A stretch of 25,872 bases of DNA from Gammaproteobacteria bacterium (GTDB lineage: Bacteria > Pseudomonadota > Gammaproteobacteria > UBA9214). A program made the position numbers and the translations under genes. The stretch is from the NCBI GenBank assembly GCA_030632175.1, contig DAOVVG010000006.1:1-25872 (forward strand), written 5' to 3'. Of the stretch, positions 6,364 to 14,415 are shown piece after piece. Every line of letters begins with the position of its first letter. Position 1 is the first letter of the stretch. The notes under the pieces are model-generated. The model had not been told where the DNA came from. It searched no databases and saw nothing but the letters and a program-made list of their open reading frames with translations.

Positions 6364-8082
6364 CTAACCCGCTTTTTTGGTCTTTTTCTTTTTCTGTACG
6401 TCAGTCTGGTTTTCACGTGTCTGTTGCCTCATCTCCCGTGCATGTTCCCGGGTTTGTTTGGTGATCTTTACGCCGCCCAGCATGCGCGCCAGTTCATCAA
6501 TACGCTCATCGTCATTCAGGGCGCGTATGCGTGTACGCGTGCTGTCTTCGCCGGAGAGTTTGGTGACCTGCATTTGCTGGTCGGCGAGTGCCGCGACCTG
6601 CGGCAGGTGGGTGACGCATAACACCTGCCGGTCGGTACCCAGTGCGCGCAGTTTCTGTCCGACGATTTCAGCAACACCACCACCAATACCGCTGTCGACT
6701 TCATCGAAGATCAACGTCGGGATGATGGCACTTCCTGCAGAGATAACCTGTATGGAAAGGCTTATACGTGACAGTTCACCGCCGGAGGCAACCTTGCCCA
6801 GGGGTTGCACCGGTTGACCGGTATTGGCGCTGACCAGGAATTCGATATCATCCAGCCCGTGGCTGCCAAAGGACTGACCTTTGCGGGTCTTGATGCTGAC
6901 TTCAAAAATACCTCCCTGCATACCCAGTGTTTGCATGGATGCCGTAATTTTCTTGCTGAAGGCCATGGCCGTTTTTTTGCGTTTACCGGTCAGCTTGCCT
7001 GCAACCGACAGGTAGGCTTTCTCAAGACCGGCCAGCTTTTCCTGTAATGCCTCGCGGTGCTGGTCGGCATTTTCTATCAGCTCCAGTTCCCGGCGAATGT
7101 CTGTTTCGACGGTTGGCAGTTGCTCGGGGGTGCAGCGGTGTTTGCGTGCCAGATCATGCAACAGGCCGGTGCGTTGCTCCAGCCACTGCAGTCTTTCCGG
7201 ATCGATTTCGAGGTCTGCGGAATAATGCCGCAGTGAATCAATGCCTTCCTGTACCAGTACGGTGGTTTCTTCCAGCAGGCGGGTGGTGTTTTCCAGTCGC
7301 TTGTCCATGTCCGTCAGCGCGCTCAGTTCTTCGAGTGCCTGGCTGATCAGGGTGTAGGCAGCGAGACCCTCTTCTGCATCCAGCCGGTTGAGCGCCTGCT
7401 GGCAAGCCTCCATGAGACGCCCGGCATTAGCCTGGCGAGCATGCTCGGCATCGATATTTCTGATCTCTTCGCTGTTCAGTTCCAGTGCTTCCAGTTCCTG
7501 CAGCTGGTAGCGCAGCAGGTCAAGCCGTGCATCGCGTTCTGCGTCATCACTGAGGACGGACGCCAGCTCTTGCCGGGCTGCTTTCCAGGCGTTGCAGGTT
7601 GATGCTGTTTCGGCCAGCAGATCCTGATGGCCGCCAAAGCTGTCGAGTAAATCCCGTTGCACAGCGCTGTGCAGTAACGACTGGTGCTCGTGTTGCCCAT
7701 GGATGTCGACCAGCAGCTCGCCGAGTTCACGCAGTGATTGCATGGGAGCGACCTGGCCATTTATGTAGCCACGGGAACGACCTTCGCGGCTGATAATGCG
7801 CCGCAGTTGGCATTCACCGTCTATGTTCATGTCTTGCTGAATCAGCCAGGCACTGGCGGTGGTGTTATCCTGCAGGTCAAACCCGGCGGAGATCTCCGCG
7901 CGATCACAACCGTGTCTTATAAACGAGCTGTCAGCGCGGTCGCCAAGTACCAGCCCGAGTGCGTCTACCAGGATCGACTTGCCGGCACCGGTTTCGCCGG
8001 TAAGCGCTGTCATGCCGGCCGTTAGCTCCACGTCGATCTCGTCAACGATGGCCAGGTTGCGCACATGTATATGTGTCAGCAT
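6364..8082 (-). CDS. recN: DNA repair protein RecN
   Basis: A 572-residue SMC-like ATPase that acts in recombinational repair of double-strand breaks. The Walker A motif GETGAGKS is at residues 29-36. The middle is a long coiled coil (about 150-370), then the ABC signature in KVASGGELSRISLSI and the Walker B region LIFDEVDSGIGGG precede the C-terminus, which ends in a lysine-rich tail. E. coli RecN is 553 aa. The frame is open upstream to a GTG at 8118, but the ATG at 8082 (MLTHIHVRNLAIVDEIDV) fits the family start best. No clear LexA-type operator is seen upstream. nadK ends 58 nt before this start, so the pair is likely one transcript. Confidence 0.96.
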   Translation of the reverse strand: MLTHIHVRNLAIVDEIDVELTAGMTALTGETGAGKSILVDALGLVLGDRADSSFIRHGCDRAEISAGFDLQDNTTASAWLIQQDMNIDGECQLRRIISREGRSRGYINGQVAPMQSLRELGELLVDIHGQHEHQSLLHSAVQRDLLDSFGGHQDLLAETASTCNAWKAARQELASVLSDDAERDARLDLLRYQLQELEALELNSEEIRNIDAEHARQANAGRLMEACQQALNRLDAEEGLAAYTLISQALEELSALTDMDKRLENTTRLLEETTVLVQEGIDSLRHYSADLEIDPERLQWLEQRTGLLHDLARKHRCTPEQLPTVETDIRRELELIENADQHREALQEKLAGLEKAYLSVAGKLTGKRKKTAMAFSKKITASMQTLGMQGGIFEVSIKTRKGQSFGSHGLDDIEFLVSANTGQPVQPLGKVASGGELSRISLSIQVISAGSAIIPTLIFDEVDSGIGGGVAEIVGQKLRALGTDRQVLCVTHLPQVAALADQQMQVTKLSGEDSTRTRIRALNDDERIDELARMLGGVKITKQTREHAREMRQQTRENQTDVQKKKKTKKAG

Positions 8083-8140
8083 GCGCAGGCAGGTCGAAGT
8101 ATGTGCAGGGTGAAGCACTGCAAATAGGGTGGTTGATTCA

Positions 8141-9016
8141 TCAGGGCTGTTCGCTCCAGCGCAGCTTTTTTCTCAGTATGGCGAAATAATCATACCCCTG
8201 TGGATGCAGCAGCCGCAGGGAGTGTTCGTGTTTGCGCAGGGTGATGTGATCACCGGCTTCCAGGGTGTGGCTCACCTGACCATCGCAGGAAACCGTCGCT
8301 TCCAGGGTGCCTTCATGGATGATGATTTTAATCACAGACTCGTCATGGACCACAATTGGACGGTTGCTGAGTGTATGCGGGCAAATCGGTACCAGGGTAA
8401 TGGCATCCAGCTTTGGGTGCAGGATCGGGCCGCCGCCTGACAGTGCGTAGGCAGTGGACCCGGTGGGTGTGGAAACAATCAGTCCGTCGGAACGGTTGGT
8501 ATTCACGAAATAGTCGTCAATCCAGGTGTCCAGCTCGATCATGCGCGCCACATCTTTTTTGTGCACGACCACATCATTCAGTGCGGATGTTTCACTAAGG
8601 ATTTCATCATTGCGGGTAACGGTCGCATGCAGCAGGGTGCGCTGTTCCTCAATAAAATCACCGGCAAGGATTTTTTGAAGTTGTTGCGTCATATCTTCCG
8701 GGGAGACATCAACCAGAAAGCCGAGGCGCCCGAGGTTGATACCGAGTACAGCGATGCCGGACTCGGCCAGGCTGCGCGCGGCATTCAGCAGGGTGCCATC
8801 ACCGCCCACCACGATGGCCAGGTCGCAGCTGTCAGCCAGGGTTTGCCGGTCGGCCACGGGATGAGGTGGTTCCGGGAAGATGCCGGCAATGCTTTGATCG
8901 AGGAGAATCCTGGTTTTCTGCTGTTCCAGATAGGCGGTCAGGGCACGCAGGGTCATCGACACATTGCGGTCTTCTGACTTGCCGAGCAGTCCAACGCGTT
9001 TGAAGTGAGGTTTCAT
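8141..9016 (-). CDS. nadK: NAD kinase
   Basis: The 291-residue product is the ATP (or polyphosphate)-dependent NAD kinase that makes NADP. The GGDGT motif that binds ATP/NAD is at 71-75, followed by INLGRLGFL; the second motif STPTGSTAYALSGGGPI begins near residue 182. Length equals the E. coli enzyme (292 aa). It is the first gene of a nadK-recN unit reading away from hrcA, the same arrangement as in many Gammaproteobacteria. Its 5' leader (9031-9070) contains an interrupted inverted repeat, GTTGG CAGGGA ... TCCCTG ... CCAAC, of unknown meaning. Confidence 0.96.
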   Translation of the reverse strand: MKPHFKRVGLLGKSEDRNVSMTLRALTAYLEQQKTRILLDQSIAGIFPEPPHPVADRQTLADSCDLAIVVGGDGTLLNAARSLAESGIAVLGINLGRLGFLVDVSPEDMTQQLQKILAGDFIEEQRTLLHATVTRNDEILSETSALNDVVVHKKDVARMIELDTWIDDYFVNTNRSDGLIVSTPTGSTAYALSGGGPILHPKLDAITLVPICPHTLSNRPIVVHDESVIKIIIHEGTLEATVSCDGQVSHTLEAGDHITLRKHEHSLRLLHPQGYDYFAILRKKLRWSEQP

Positions 9017-9087
9017 AAGTTATTCCGTGTGTTGGCAGGGAAATTAACACGACTCCCTGAGAGCGCCAACTATTTACGCCCCGCTGG

Positions 9088-9114
9088 CTGGCACTCTATC
9101 CTGCGGAGTGCTAA
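9088..9114 (+). promoter_or_regulatory. CIRCE operator (HrcA binding site)
   Basis: CTGGCACTC-N9-GAGTGCTAA matches the CIRCE consensus TTAGCACTC-N9-GAGTGCTAA: right half 9/9, left half 7/9, with the exact 9-nt spacer. It lies 51 nt before hrcA, which gives direct autorepression of the hrcA-grpE-dnaK unit. A weak TTTACG (9073-9078) and TATCCT (9097-9102) pair would place the operator over the promoter. Confidence 0.93.
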
Positions 9115-9165
9115 ATACATTATCATGTAGGTGAATTCCAACCGCCAACCGCATGGCTTGATAAC

Positions 9166-10209
9166 ATGAGCAACGACAGTTCCGATCTTTCCGAGCGCGC
9201 CCAGCTGATGCTGCGGGCGTTGATCGACCGTTACGTGCGTGATGGCCAACCTGTCGGATCCCGAACCCTGGCACGTGAAGCCGGGCTGGACCTGAGCCCG
9301 GCCACGGTGCGCAACGTCATGTCCGACCTTGAGGCGCTGGGCTTTGTCTGTTCCCCGCATACCTCGGCTGGCCGGGTTCCCACGGTGCAGGGCTATCGCT
9401 TTTTCGTTGATACCTTGTTGAAGGTACAGCCGCTGGATAACAGGGCGATTCACAGCATGCGGCTGGAGCTCTCGCTGGAGCAGACACCGAAAGACCTGGT
9501 GGAGTCGGCTTCCGGGTTGCTGTCAGGTATTACGCAGCTGGCCGGTGTTGTGACGCTGCCCAGCCAGGAGCATGCGCTGTTTAAACGCGTTGAATTCCTG
9601 AGATTGTCGGGAACGCAGGTGCTGGCGATTCTGGTTACCGGTGAGGACGAGGTGCAAAACCGCATTCTCTCCACCGAGAAAGAGCACAGTCCTGCCGAGT
9701 TGCAGCAGGCTTCTAACTATTTGAATGAACTGTTTGCAGGAAAAGACCTCGCTGAAGTGCGTACTGCGCTGTTGCACGAGATGCAGGAAACCCGCACCAA
9801 TATGAACAGCATGATGGTGACGGCCATGCACATGGCTGACCAGGTGCTGGAAAAAAACCAGAACGAAGACTTCGTCATGGCCGGGCAGACAAACCTGATG
9901 GGATTTCAGGAGCTGTGCGACATCGACAAGCTGCGCAAACTGTTCGATGCCTTTAATACCAAGCGCGACATGCTGCACCTGCTGGATCAATGCATTCACA
10001 GCGACGGCATCCAGATCTTTATAGGCGATGAATCCGGTTACCGGATGCTGGATGAATGCAGCATGGTGGCGGCACCGTATTCGGTAGATGGTCAGGTGCT
10101 GGGTGTGCTGGGTGTCATCGGGCCGACGCGGATGGCTTATGACCGCGTGATTCCGATTGTGGATGCCACCGCCCGATTGTTGGGTGCGGCCTTGAATCAG
10201 AAGGAATAA
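9166..10209 (+). CDS. hrcA: Heat-inducible transcription repressor HrcA
   Basis: A 347-residue HrcA, the repressor of chaperone operons through CIRCE. The N-terminal winged helix is clear (RAQLMLRALIDRYVRDGQPVGSRTLARE, then SPATVRNVMSDLEALGFVCSPHTSAGRVPT). The inserted dimerisation and GAF-like C-terminal domain follows, ending with LGVLGVIGPTRMAYDRVIPIVDATARLLG, which is conserved in the family. GroEL is known to keep HrcA folded. The CIRCE element directly upstream shows autorepression. No good ribosome site is visible before the ATG, although the family start agrees. The last codons and stop carry the -35 and spacer of a sigma-32-type promoter for grpE. Confidence 0.97.
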   Translation: MSNDSSDLSERAQLMLRALIDRYVRDGQPVGSRTLAREAGLDLSPATVRNVMSDLEALGFVCSPHTSAGRVPTVQGYRFFVDTLLKVQPLDNRAIHSMRLELSLEQTPKDLVESASGLLSGITQLAGVVTLPSQEHALFKRVEFLRLSGTQVLAILVTGEDEVQNRILSTEKEHSPAELQQASNYLNELFAGKDLAEVRTALLHEMQETRTNMNSMMVTAMHMADQVLEKNQNEDFVMAGQTNLMGFQELCDIDKLRKLFDAFNTKRDMLHLLDQCIHSDGIQIFIGDESGYRMLDECSMVAAPYSVDGQVLGVLGVIGPTRMAYDRVIPIVDATARLLGAALNQKE

Positions 10210-10218
10210 GCCCCATAT
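10191..10218 (+). promoter_or_regulatory. Sigma-32 (RpoH) promoter for grpE
   Basis: CTTGAAT (10191-10197) and CCCCATAT (10211-10218) are separated by 13 nt, close to the RpoH consensus CTTGAAA and CCCCATnT. The -35 box lies in the last hrcA codons, the -10 box just after its stop. Transcription would begin about 70 nt before grpE. Confidence 0.8.
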
Positions 10219-10240
10219 CGTCAGCTAGCGATTGAGCGTG

Positions 10241-10258
10241 CGGGGCAGCACTGCCCCG
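10241..10258 (+). repeat. Hairpin in the grpE leader
   Basis: CGGGGCA-GCAC-TGCCCCG is a perfect 7-bp GC-rich stem with a four-base loop, between hrcA and grpE. No T-run follows, so it is not a terminator. It would lie at about +16 of a transcript from the sigma-32 promoter and may protect that 5' end or mark a processing site in the hrcA-grpE mRNA. Confidence 0.6.
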
Positions 10259-10295
10259 ACTGTTCCGGTAAATTTCAGGATTATGGAGTAACTGT

Positions 10296-10865
10296 ATGTC
10301 GGAGAAAGAAAACATGGTGGATGATGCCCGCGATGATCTGGCCGAAGAGGGTGATGAAGCCGCTGTAGAAGTGACCGGCGGTGAGCAGCAGGATCACGCT
10401 GAATTGACGGCCCTGCTGGAAGATGCACGTGGCAAGGCGGACGAGCACTGGGACCAGGTTGTGCGCATACAGGCCGAAATGGACAACCTCCGCAAGCGCA
10501 GTGAACGTGATCTCTCGAATGCGCACAAGTTTGCACTGGAGCGTTTTGCCAGTGAGTTGCTGCCGGTTAAAGACAGTCTGGAAATGGGGCTGGCGGCATT
10601 CGCAGGTGAAAATGCCGATCCGGAAAAGCTCAAGGAGGGTATTGAACTCACTTTGCAGATGCTGACAACCGCGATGGAGAAATCGGCAATCACGGAGGTG
10701 AACCCGGTGAATGAAAGCTTTGATCCCGATTTTCACCAGGCCATGTCCATGCAGGAACGCGATGATGTGCCAGCCAATACGGTTGTAACCGTCGTGCAGA
10801 AAGGCTATCTGCTGCATGACCGGCTGGTTCGCCCGGCCATGGTGATTGTCTCGAAGGCACCCTAG
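10296..10865 (+). CDS. grpE: Nucleotide exchange factor GrpE
   Basis: The 189-residue protein is GrpE, which releases ADP from DnaK and acts as a thermosensor of the DnaK cycle. An acidic, disordered N-terminus (1-55) leads to the long coiled coil, with DQVVRIQAEMDNLRKRSERDL as the conserved part. The C-terminal beta domain carries the signature VNPVNESFDPDFHQAMSM and the end VVQKGYLLHDRLVRPAMVIVSK. GGAG lies 7 nt before the ATG. Expression should respond to both HrcA (read-through from the hrcA promoter) and RpoH (the promoter at 10191-10218). Confidence 0.97.
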   Translation: MSEKENMVDDARDDLAEEGDEAAVEVTGGEQQDHAELTALLEDARGKADEHWDQVVRIQAEMDNLRKRSERDLSNAHKFALERFASELLPVKDSLEMGLAAFAGENADPEKLKEGIELTLQMLTTAMEKSAITEVNPVNESFDPDFHQAMSMQERDDVPANTVVTVVQKGYLLHDRLVRPAMVIVSKAP

Positions 10866-10901
10866 TCAAAATTAAACGGGGAAACTAAATGCCGGGGCAG
10901 G

Positions 10902-10930
10902 CTTGAATTTTCAGATAACCGCCCCCAACT
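10902..10930 (+). promoter_or_regulatory. Sigma-32 (RpoH) promoter for dnaK
   Basis: CTTGAAT (10902-10908) and CCCCAACT (10923-10930) with a 14-nt spacer, in the 130-nt gap between grpE and dnaK. The -35 box is identical to the one before grpE; the -10 box is one step weaker. The expected start is roughly 60 nt before the dnaK ATG. Confidence 0.65.
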
Positions 10931-10995
10931 TAAGGGTAATAGAGCATTAGGCTTATATTTATACATATCAGATATTTACTTGGAGATTAGAGAAA

Positions 10996-12927
10996 ATGGG
11001 CAAAATAATCGGAATTGATCTGGGTACCACCAACTCCTGTGTGGCGGTGATGGAAGGCGGCGAGGCCCGGGTAATCGAGAACAGCGAGGGTGATCGCACC
11101 ACGCCGTCTATTGTCGGCTTTACCGATGGTGATGAGGTGCTGGTGGGCCAGGCGGCCAAGCGCCAGGCAGTCACCAATCCCACCAACACCCTGTTTGCGG
11201 TCAAGCGCCTGATCGGGCGTCGTTTTGATGAGGATGTGGTGCAGCGTGATATCGACCTGGTGTCTTACCCCATCGTCAAGGCAGACAACGGTGATGCCTG
11301 GGTTGAGGCACAGGGCAAGCGCATGGCGCCGCCGGAAGTGGCCGCACGGGTCCTGCAGAAGATGAAGAGTACCGCAGAGGATTATCTCGGCGAGGAAGTC
11401 ACCGAGGCGGTGATTACCGTGCCGGCCTATTTCAATGATTCGCAGCGCCAGGCGACCAAGGATGCCGGGCGTATCGCCGGCCTGGACGTGAAACGTATTA
11501 TCAACGAACCGACGGCGGCTGCACTGGCTTATGGTATGGACAAGAAGCGCGGCGACCAGAAGCTCGCTGTGTATGACCTGGGTGGTGGCACGTTTGACGT
11601 ATCCATTATCGAGATTGCCGATGTCGATGGTGAGCACCAGTTTGAAGTGCTCTCTACCAACGGCGATACCTTTCTCGGTGGTGAAGATTTTGACAAGCGC
11701 CTGATTGATTACCTGGCCGATGAGTTCAAGAAAGACCAGGGTATGGATTTGCGCGGTGATCCGCTGGCCATGCAGCGTCTGAAGGAAGGTGCAGAGAAGG
11801 CCAAGATCGAATTGTCATCCAGCCAGCAGACGGATGTGAACCTGCCGTACATTACGGCCGATGCCAGCGGTCCGAAGCACATGAACATGAAGCTGACACG
11901 TGCCAAGCTGGAGTCACTGGTCGAAGACCTGATTGATCGCACCATTGATCCATGCAAGCAGGCGCTCAAGGATGCCGGCCTGTCGGCGAGTGACGTCGAT
12001 GACATCATCCTGGTTGGTGGTCAGACCCGTATGCCGAAGGTGCAGGAATCGGTGCAGAATTTTTTTGGCAAGGAACCCCGCAAGGACCTGAACCCGGATG
12101 AGGCCGTTGCGATTGGTGCTGCTATCCAGGGTGGCGTGCTCGGTGGTGACGTCAAGGACGTGCTGCTGCTGGATGTGACACCGCTGTCACTGGGTATCGA
12201 GACGCTGGGTGGTGTCATGACCAAGCTGATCGAGAAGAACACCACTATTCCTACCAAGGCAAATCAGGTGTTCTCAACGGCCGATGACAACCAGTCCGCG
12301 GTTACCGTACATGTGTTGCAGGGTGAACGTGATGTGGCGACAGCCAACAAATCACTGGGTCGTTTTGACCTGAGTGATATTCCGCCGGCGCCGCGTGGTG
12401 TTCCGCAGATCGAGGTAACCTTTGATATTGATGCCAACGGTATCCTGCATGTATCTGCCAAGGACAAGGCGACCGGTAAGGAACAGTCCATTCAGATCAA
12501 GGCTTCCAGTGGTCTTTCGGACGAGGAAGTCGATCAGATGGTCAAGGACGCCGAGGCGCATGCCGATGAGGACAAGAAATTCCATGAACTGATTGATGTG
12601 CGTAACCAGGCTGATGGCCTGATTCATGCCACCAACAAGTCACTGAAGGATCTTGGTGACAAGGTGGATGAGGCCGAGAAGAAAGATATCGAGGCCGCCA
12701 TCGAGGCACTGCAGGAAGCCGTGAAGGGTGACGACAAGGAAGCTATTGAGGCAAAGACCACCGAACTGGGTGAGAAATCCGGCAAGCTGGCCGAACGTGT
12801 CTACAAGGAACAGGCCGAGGCCGAGCAGGGCGCAGCAGGTGGTGCAGCACCGGAGGGTGATGCGGCTGCCGATGCTGATGTCGTTGATGCCGAGTTCGAG
12901 GAAGTAAAGGATGCCGATAGCAAGTAA
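10996..12927 (+). CDS. dnaK: Molecular chaperone DnaK (Hsp70)
   Basis: A full-length 643-residue Hsp70. The nucleotide-binding domain starts with IIGIDLGTTNSCVAVMEGG and contains VYDLGGGTFDVSII and the DDIILVGGQTRMPKVQ region. The linker (DVLLLDVTPLSLGIETLGG) and the substrate-binding domain with the helical lid follow, and the C-terminus ends with the DVVDAEFEEV type motif seen in proteobacterial DnaK. It folds nascent and stress-denatured proteins with DnaJ and GrpE and, in RpoH-containing bacteria, inactivates RpoH. A possible RpoH promoter of its own lies upstream. Two intrinsic terminators follow the stop before dnaJ, which is unusual for a dnaK-dnaJ pair. Confidence 0.99.
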   Translation: MGKIIGIDLGTTNSCVAVMEGGEARVIENSEGDRTTPSIVGFTDGDEVLVGQAAKRQAVTNPTNTLFAVKRLIGRRFDEDVVQRDIDLVSYPIVKADNGDAWVEAQGKRMAPPEVAARVLQKMKSTAEDYLGEEVTEAVITVPAYFNDSQRQATKDAGRIAGLDVKRIINEPTAAALAYGMDKKRGDQKLAVYDLGGGTFDVSIIEIADVDGEHQFEVLSTNGDTFLGGEDFDKRLIDYLADEFKKDQGMDLRGDPLAMQRLKEGAEKAKIELSSSQQTDVNLPYITADASGPKHMNMKLTRAKLESLVEDLIDRTIDPCKQALKDAGLSASDVDDIILVGGQTRMPKVQESVQNFFGKEPRKDLNPDEAVAIGAAIQGGVLGGDVKDVLLLDVTPLSLGIETLGGVMTKLIEKNTTIPTKANQVFSTADDNQSAVTVHVLQGERDVATANKSLGRFDLSDIPPAPRGVPQIEVTFDIDANGILHVSAKDKATGKEQSIQIKASSGLSDEEVDQMVKDAEAHADEDKKFHELIDVRNQADGLIHATNKSLKDLGDKVDEAEKKDIEAAIEALQEAVKGDDKEAIEAKTTELGEKSGKLAERVYKEQAEAEQGAAGGAAPEGDAAADADVVDAEFEEVKDADSK

Positions 12928-12959
12928 CGGCAAAAGCAGGCACTGCTAACAAGCCATGA

Positions 12960-12992
12960 ATCCGGACCCGCTCGATACGGGTCCGGATTTTT
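12960..12992 (+). terminator. Intrinsic terminator after dnaK
   Basis: An 11-bp perfect stem (ATCCGGACCCG at 12960-12970 with CGGGTCCGGAT at 12978-12988), a 7-nt loop, then a run of five T (12988-12992). This is a textbook rho-independent terminator 33 nt after the dnaK stop. Confidence 0.9.
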
Positions 12993-13014
12993 GCCGTTGA
13001 GTAGAAAGTTTTTC

Positions 13015-13042
13015 TGAAGCCGCAGGCTGGCTTCACTTTTTT
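13015..13042 (+). terminator. Second, tandem terminator before dnaJ
   Basis: TGAAGCC (13015-13021) pairs with GGCTTCA (13029-13035) around a 7-nt loop; a C and six T follow (13037-13042). An alternative inner pairing AGCC/GGCT exists. It comes 22 nt after the first terminator and 55 nt before dnaJ. Confidence 0.7.
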
Positions 13043-13096
13043 CGTCCCGCAGATTTGGGTGTTTACGGTTTATAACAAAACAGTTGCTGAAAGATT

Positions 13097-14230
13097 ATGT
13101 CAAAGCGTGATTACTACGAAGTGCTCGGTGTCTCAAAAAACTGCAGCGAGGCAGAACTGAAGAAGGCATACCGGCGTGCGGCACAAAAACATCATCCGGA
13201 CCGTAACCAGGACAACAAGGATGCAGAGTACAGGTTCAAGGAGTGCAAGGAAGCCTACGAGATACTGAATGATTCACAGAAGCGGGCTGCCTACGACCAG
13301 TTCGGGCACGCCGGTGTCGATCCTTCCATGGGTGGTGGACAGGGCCGTCCGGGTGCTGGTGGATTCAATGATATCTTTGGTGACGTATTTGGCGATATCT
13401 TTGGCGGCGGACGTGGCGGTGGCGGTCAGCGGGTCTATCGTGGTTCGGACCTGCGCTACAACCTGGAACTGTCGCTGGAAGATGCTGTTGCCGGCACCGA
13501 GGTAAAGATACGTATTCCTACGCAAGTTAAATGCGGGGAGTGCGATGGCAGCGGCGCAAAGAAAGGCAGCACACCGACGACCTGCACCACCTGTGGCGGT
13601 CATGGCCAGGTGCGCATGCAGCAGGGTTTCTTTTCGGTGCAACAGGCCTGCCCGCACTGCAAGGGCAACGGCACCATCATCTCTGACCCGTGCACCACCT
13701 GTCATGGTAATGGCCGGGTGCAGGAGCGCAAGACACTGTCGGTCAAGGTCCCGGCGGGGGTCGATACCGGTGACAGAATCAGGCTTGCCGGTGAAGGCGA
13801 GGCCGGTGAGAGCGGCGGACCGCCGGGTGACCTCTATGTCCAGGTGCAGGTAAAAGAACACTCTATTTTCCACCGTGAAGAAAGCAATTTGTATTGCGAA
13901 GTTCCCATCAGCTTTGTCACTGCTGCGCTTGGCGGTGAGCTGGAAGTACCTACGCTGAACGGCCGGGTAAACCTCAAGATTCCGCACGAAACGCAGTCCG
14001 GCAGAATGTTTCGTGTGCGTGGCAAGGGCGTGAAGCAGGTAAGAGGCGGTCCGGTAGGCGATCTGCTCTGCAAGGTCACTGTTGAAACACCGGTTAACCT
14101 GACCCGCAAACAGAAAGACCTGTTAAAAGAGTTTTCCGGACATGTTGAGGAGGGCGGCGGCCGTCACAGTCCGCAAGCGACTTCCTGGATGGACGGCGTA
14201 AAGAAGTTTTTTGACGGGCTTGCCGGCTGA
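13097..14230 (+). CDS. dnaJ: Molecular chaperone DnaJ (Hsp40)
   Basis: A class A J-protein of 377 residues (E. coli 376). The J domain has the HPD motif at 33-35, which triggers DnaK ATPase. A glycine-rich linker with repeated FGDVFGDIFGGG follows, then the zinc domain with four CxxCxGxG units: CGECDGSG, CTTCGGHG, CPHCKGNG and CTTCHGNG, all cysteines intact. The C-terminal substrate-binding domains finish the protein. It is separated from dnaK by two terminators. A TATAAC at 13071-13076 could be the -10 box of a separate promoter, but I find no good -35. A REPIN hairpin follows the stop. Confidence 0.98.
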   Translation: MSKRDYYEVLGVSKNCSEAELKKAYRRAAQKHHPDRNQDNKDAEYRFKECKEAYEILNDSQKRAAYDQFGHAGVDPSMGGGQGRPGAGGFNDIFGDVFGDIFGGGRGGGGQRVYRGSDLRYNLELSLEDAVAGTEVKIRIPTQVKCGECDGSGAKKGSTPTTCTTCGGHGQVRMQQGFFSVQQACPHCKGNGTIISDPCTTCHGNGRVQERKTLSVKVPAGVDTGDRIRLAGEGEAGESGGPPGDLYVQVQVKEHSIFHREESNLYCEVPISFVTAALGGELEVPTLNGRVNLKIPHETQSGRMFRVRGKGVKQVRGGPVGDLLCKVTVETPVNLTRKQKDLLKEFSGHVEEGGGRHSPQATSWMDGVKKFFDGLAG

Positions 14231-14259
14231 CCTGGTTTTTCCGGTTGTAATAAATTCAT

Positions 14260-14325
14260 AATCGCGGACGAGATCCGCTCCTGCAGGTGTTTTGTTTTTT
14301 GCAGGAGCGGATCTCGTCCGCGATT
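14260..14325. repeat. REPIN: inverted pair of REP units after dnaJ
   Basis: Two copies of a 24-nt REP unit in opposite orientation, minus at 14261-14284 and plus at 14301-14324, form a perfect 26-bp palindrome (arms 14260-14285 and 14300-14325) with a 14-nt T-rich loop. Each unit has the form GNAGGAG + CGGATctcGTCCG + CGAT, that is, a conserved head tetranucleotide-like stretch and its own small palindrome. This is the organisation of REP sequences known from Pseudomonas. The long hairpin may also stop or stabilise the dnaJ transcript. Confidence 0.9.
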
Positions 14326-14415
14326 TGCAGAAACTGCCGCTGCCCCGGATTTCATATTAACCTGCGCTGCTGTTATTCTCACCCTCTACCCCTTGCCCAG
14401 TAACGGATTTTAAAC

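Noticed and set aside
8083..8140. LexA (SOS) operator before recN
   Set aside because: recN is SOS-controlled in E. coli, but no CTGT-N8-ACAG-like site is seen between nadK and recN or in the end of nadK.
10987..11637. 216-codon minus-strand frame opposite dnaK
   Set aside because: dnaK is certain in this region; the antisense frame has no ribosome site and no family features.
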